A DNA stretch of 64,000 nt from Lachnospiraceae bacterium UBA3401 (GTDB taxonomy: Bacteria; Bacillota; Clostridia; Lachnospirales; Lachnospiraceae). Below are positions 63,862 to 64,000 of this stretch, one piece after another. The stretch's first letter is position 1; every line of letters begins with the position of its first letter. The notes beneath the pieces are model-generated. The model was not told where the DNA came from, did not search any database, and was given only the letters and a program-made list of their open reading frames with translations. Position numbers and translations under genes: made by a program. Location of the stretch: the NCBI GenBank assembly GCA_002358575.1, contig DEPD01000148.1, forward strand, positions 21,323 to 85,322, written 5' to 3'.

Positions 63862-64000
63862 GAAAAATAACTGACGCATCTTGGCTTGGCTATTTCTCCG
63901 ATTATGCATGCCAAAAAGCCTCGCTGTAGCCCGCTACGCCTACGTTTTTTGACATACCCCTCGAAGAAATATCCTACGCAATCTGCATCACTTATTTTCC
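63862..64000. repeat. Large imperfect palindrome (about 70-nt arms) at the window edge
   Basis: The left arm 63862-63930 and the right arm 63931-64000 are reverse complements at roughly 70% of positions, with the tip GTAGC-CC-GCTAC perfect and long matched blocks such as GGAAAATAA/TTATTTTCC-like ends and TATTTCT/AGAAATA. The block is gene-free and may continue beyond the window. It resembles a REP- or MITE-type element or a long structured RNA. Confidence 0.55.

Noticed and set aside
1..64000. CRISPR arrays, tRNA and rRNA genes
   Set aside because: No regularly spaced direct repeats, no cloverleaf-like sequences with conserved arms and no rRNA-like stretches were found by eye; a covariance search could still find a small RNA.

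Overview
The window looks like a chromosomal segment of a low-to-moderate GC Firmicute, most likely a Lachnospiraceae or related Clostridia member. The grounds are GGAGG-type ribosome sites, Gram-positive ABC sugar transporters with lipoprotein binding proteins, an SbcCD pair, a heterodimeric ABC exporter, an HPr-like protein without the phosphorylatable histidine, and a clostridial-style arginine cluster. This is judged from protein families only; no rRNA or tRNA gene was seen.

Layout. (1) 1-3.8 kb: a three-gene minus-strand unit (hybrid PAS histidine kinase, GT2-like protein, TPR lipoprotein cut by the window edge). (2) 3.8-9.8 kb: a malto-oligosaccharide operon read leftwards (binding lipoprotein, two permeases, 4-alpha-glucanotransferase, LacI regulator) with its own promoter, a double LacI-type operator and two hairpins; no ABC ATPase is present. 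(3) 9.9-18 kb: UDP-glucose dehydrogenase, a nuclease-fused XPD/DinG-type helicase, an HPr-like protein, and a divergent heterodimeric ABC exporter. (4) 18-45.4 kb: one very long, AT-richer, minus-strand glycan operon of about 27 genes. (5) 45.4-52.2 kb: a nested inverted-repeat element, decayed small genes and sbcDC. (6) 52.2-64 kb: a chemotaxis receptor, a small DMT transporter, arginine biosynthesis (GNAT, argJ, argB, argD and an oppositely transcribed argG), an orphan solute-binding protein, small unknown or decayed genes, and a large palindrome at the right edge.

The glycan operon is the exciting part. Its promoter-proximal genes look like a complete route to a CMP-activated ulosonic acid: a HAD phosphatase fused to a GmhA-type sugar-phosphate isomerase, a NeuB-type PEP-condensing synthase without its SAF domain, a TIM-barrel isomerase, a CMP-sugar synthetase, a class III aminotransferase, a VOC protein and two SDRs. 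The middle carries two CDP-glycerol-transferase-like proteins, a cytosolic beta-propeller-like protein, and an NRPS-like adenylation enzyme with its own carrier protein and a possible WcbI-like acyltransferase, suggesting acylation or aminoacylation of a glycan. The distal part has a GT42/DUF115-like protein, a GT11 fucosyltransferase, two GT2s, a DUF4422 transferase, a methyltransferase and a pentose epimerase plus cytidylyltransferase pair. The same small Rossmann module recurs in seven proteins. No flippase, polymerase, ABC-2 exporter or initiating phosphosugar transferase is present, so assembly and export must use genes elsewhere.

Two methyltransferase genes in this operon are each interrupted at a pure poly-G run (G8 and G10), and in both a run of nine G restores a full-length protein. 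This is the hallmark of slipped-strand phase variation and predicts combinatorial on/off methylation of the surface glycan. A third methyltransferase (TylF type) has a 1-nt frameshift near its end.
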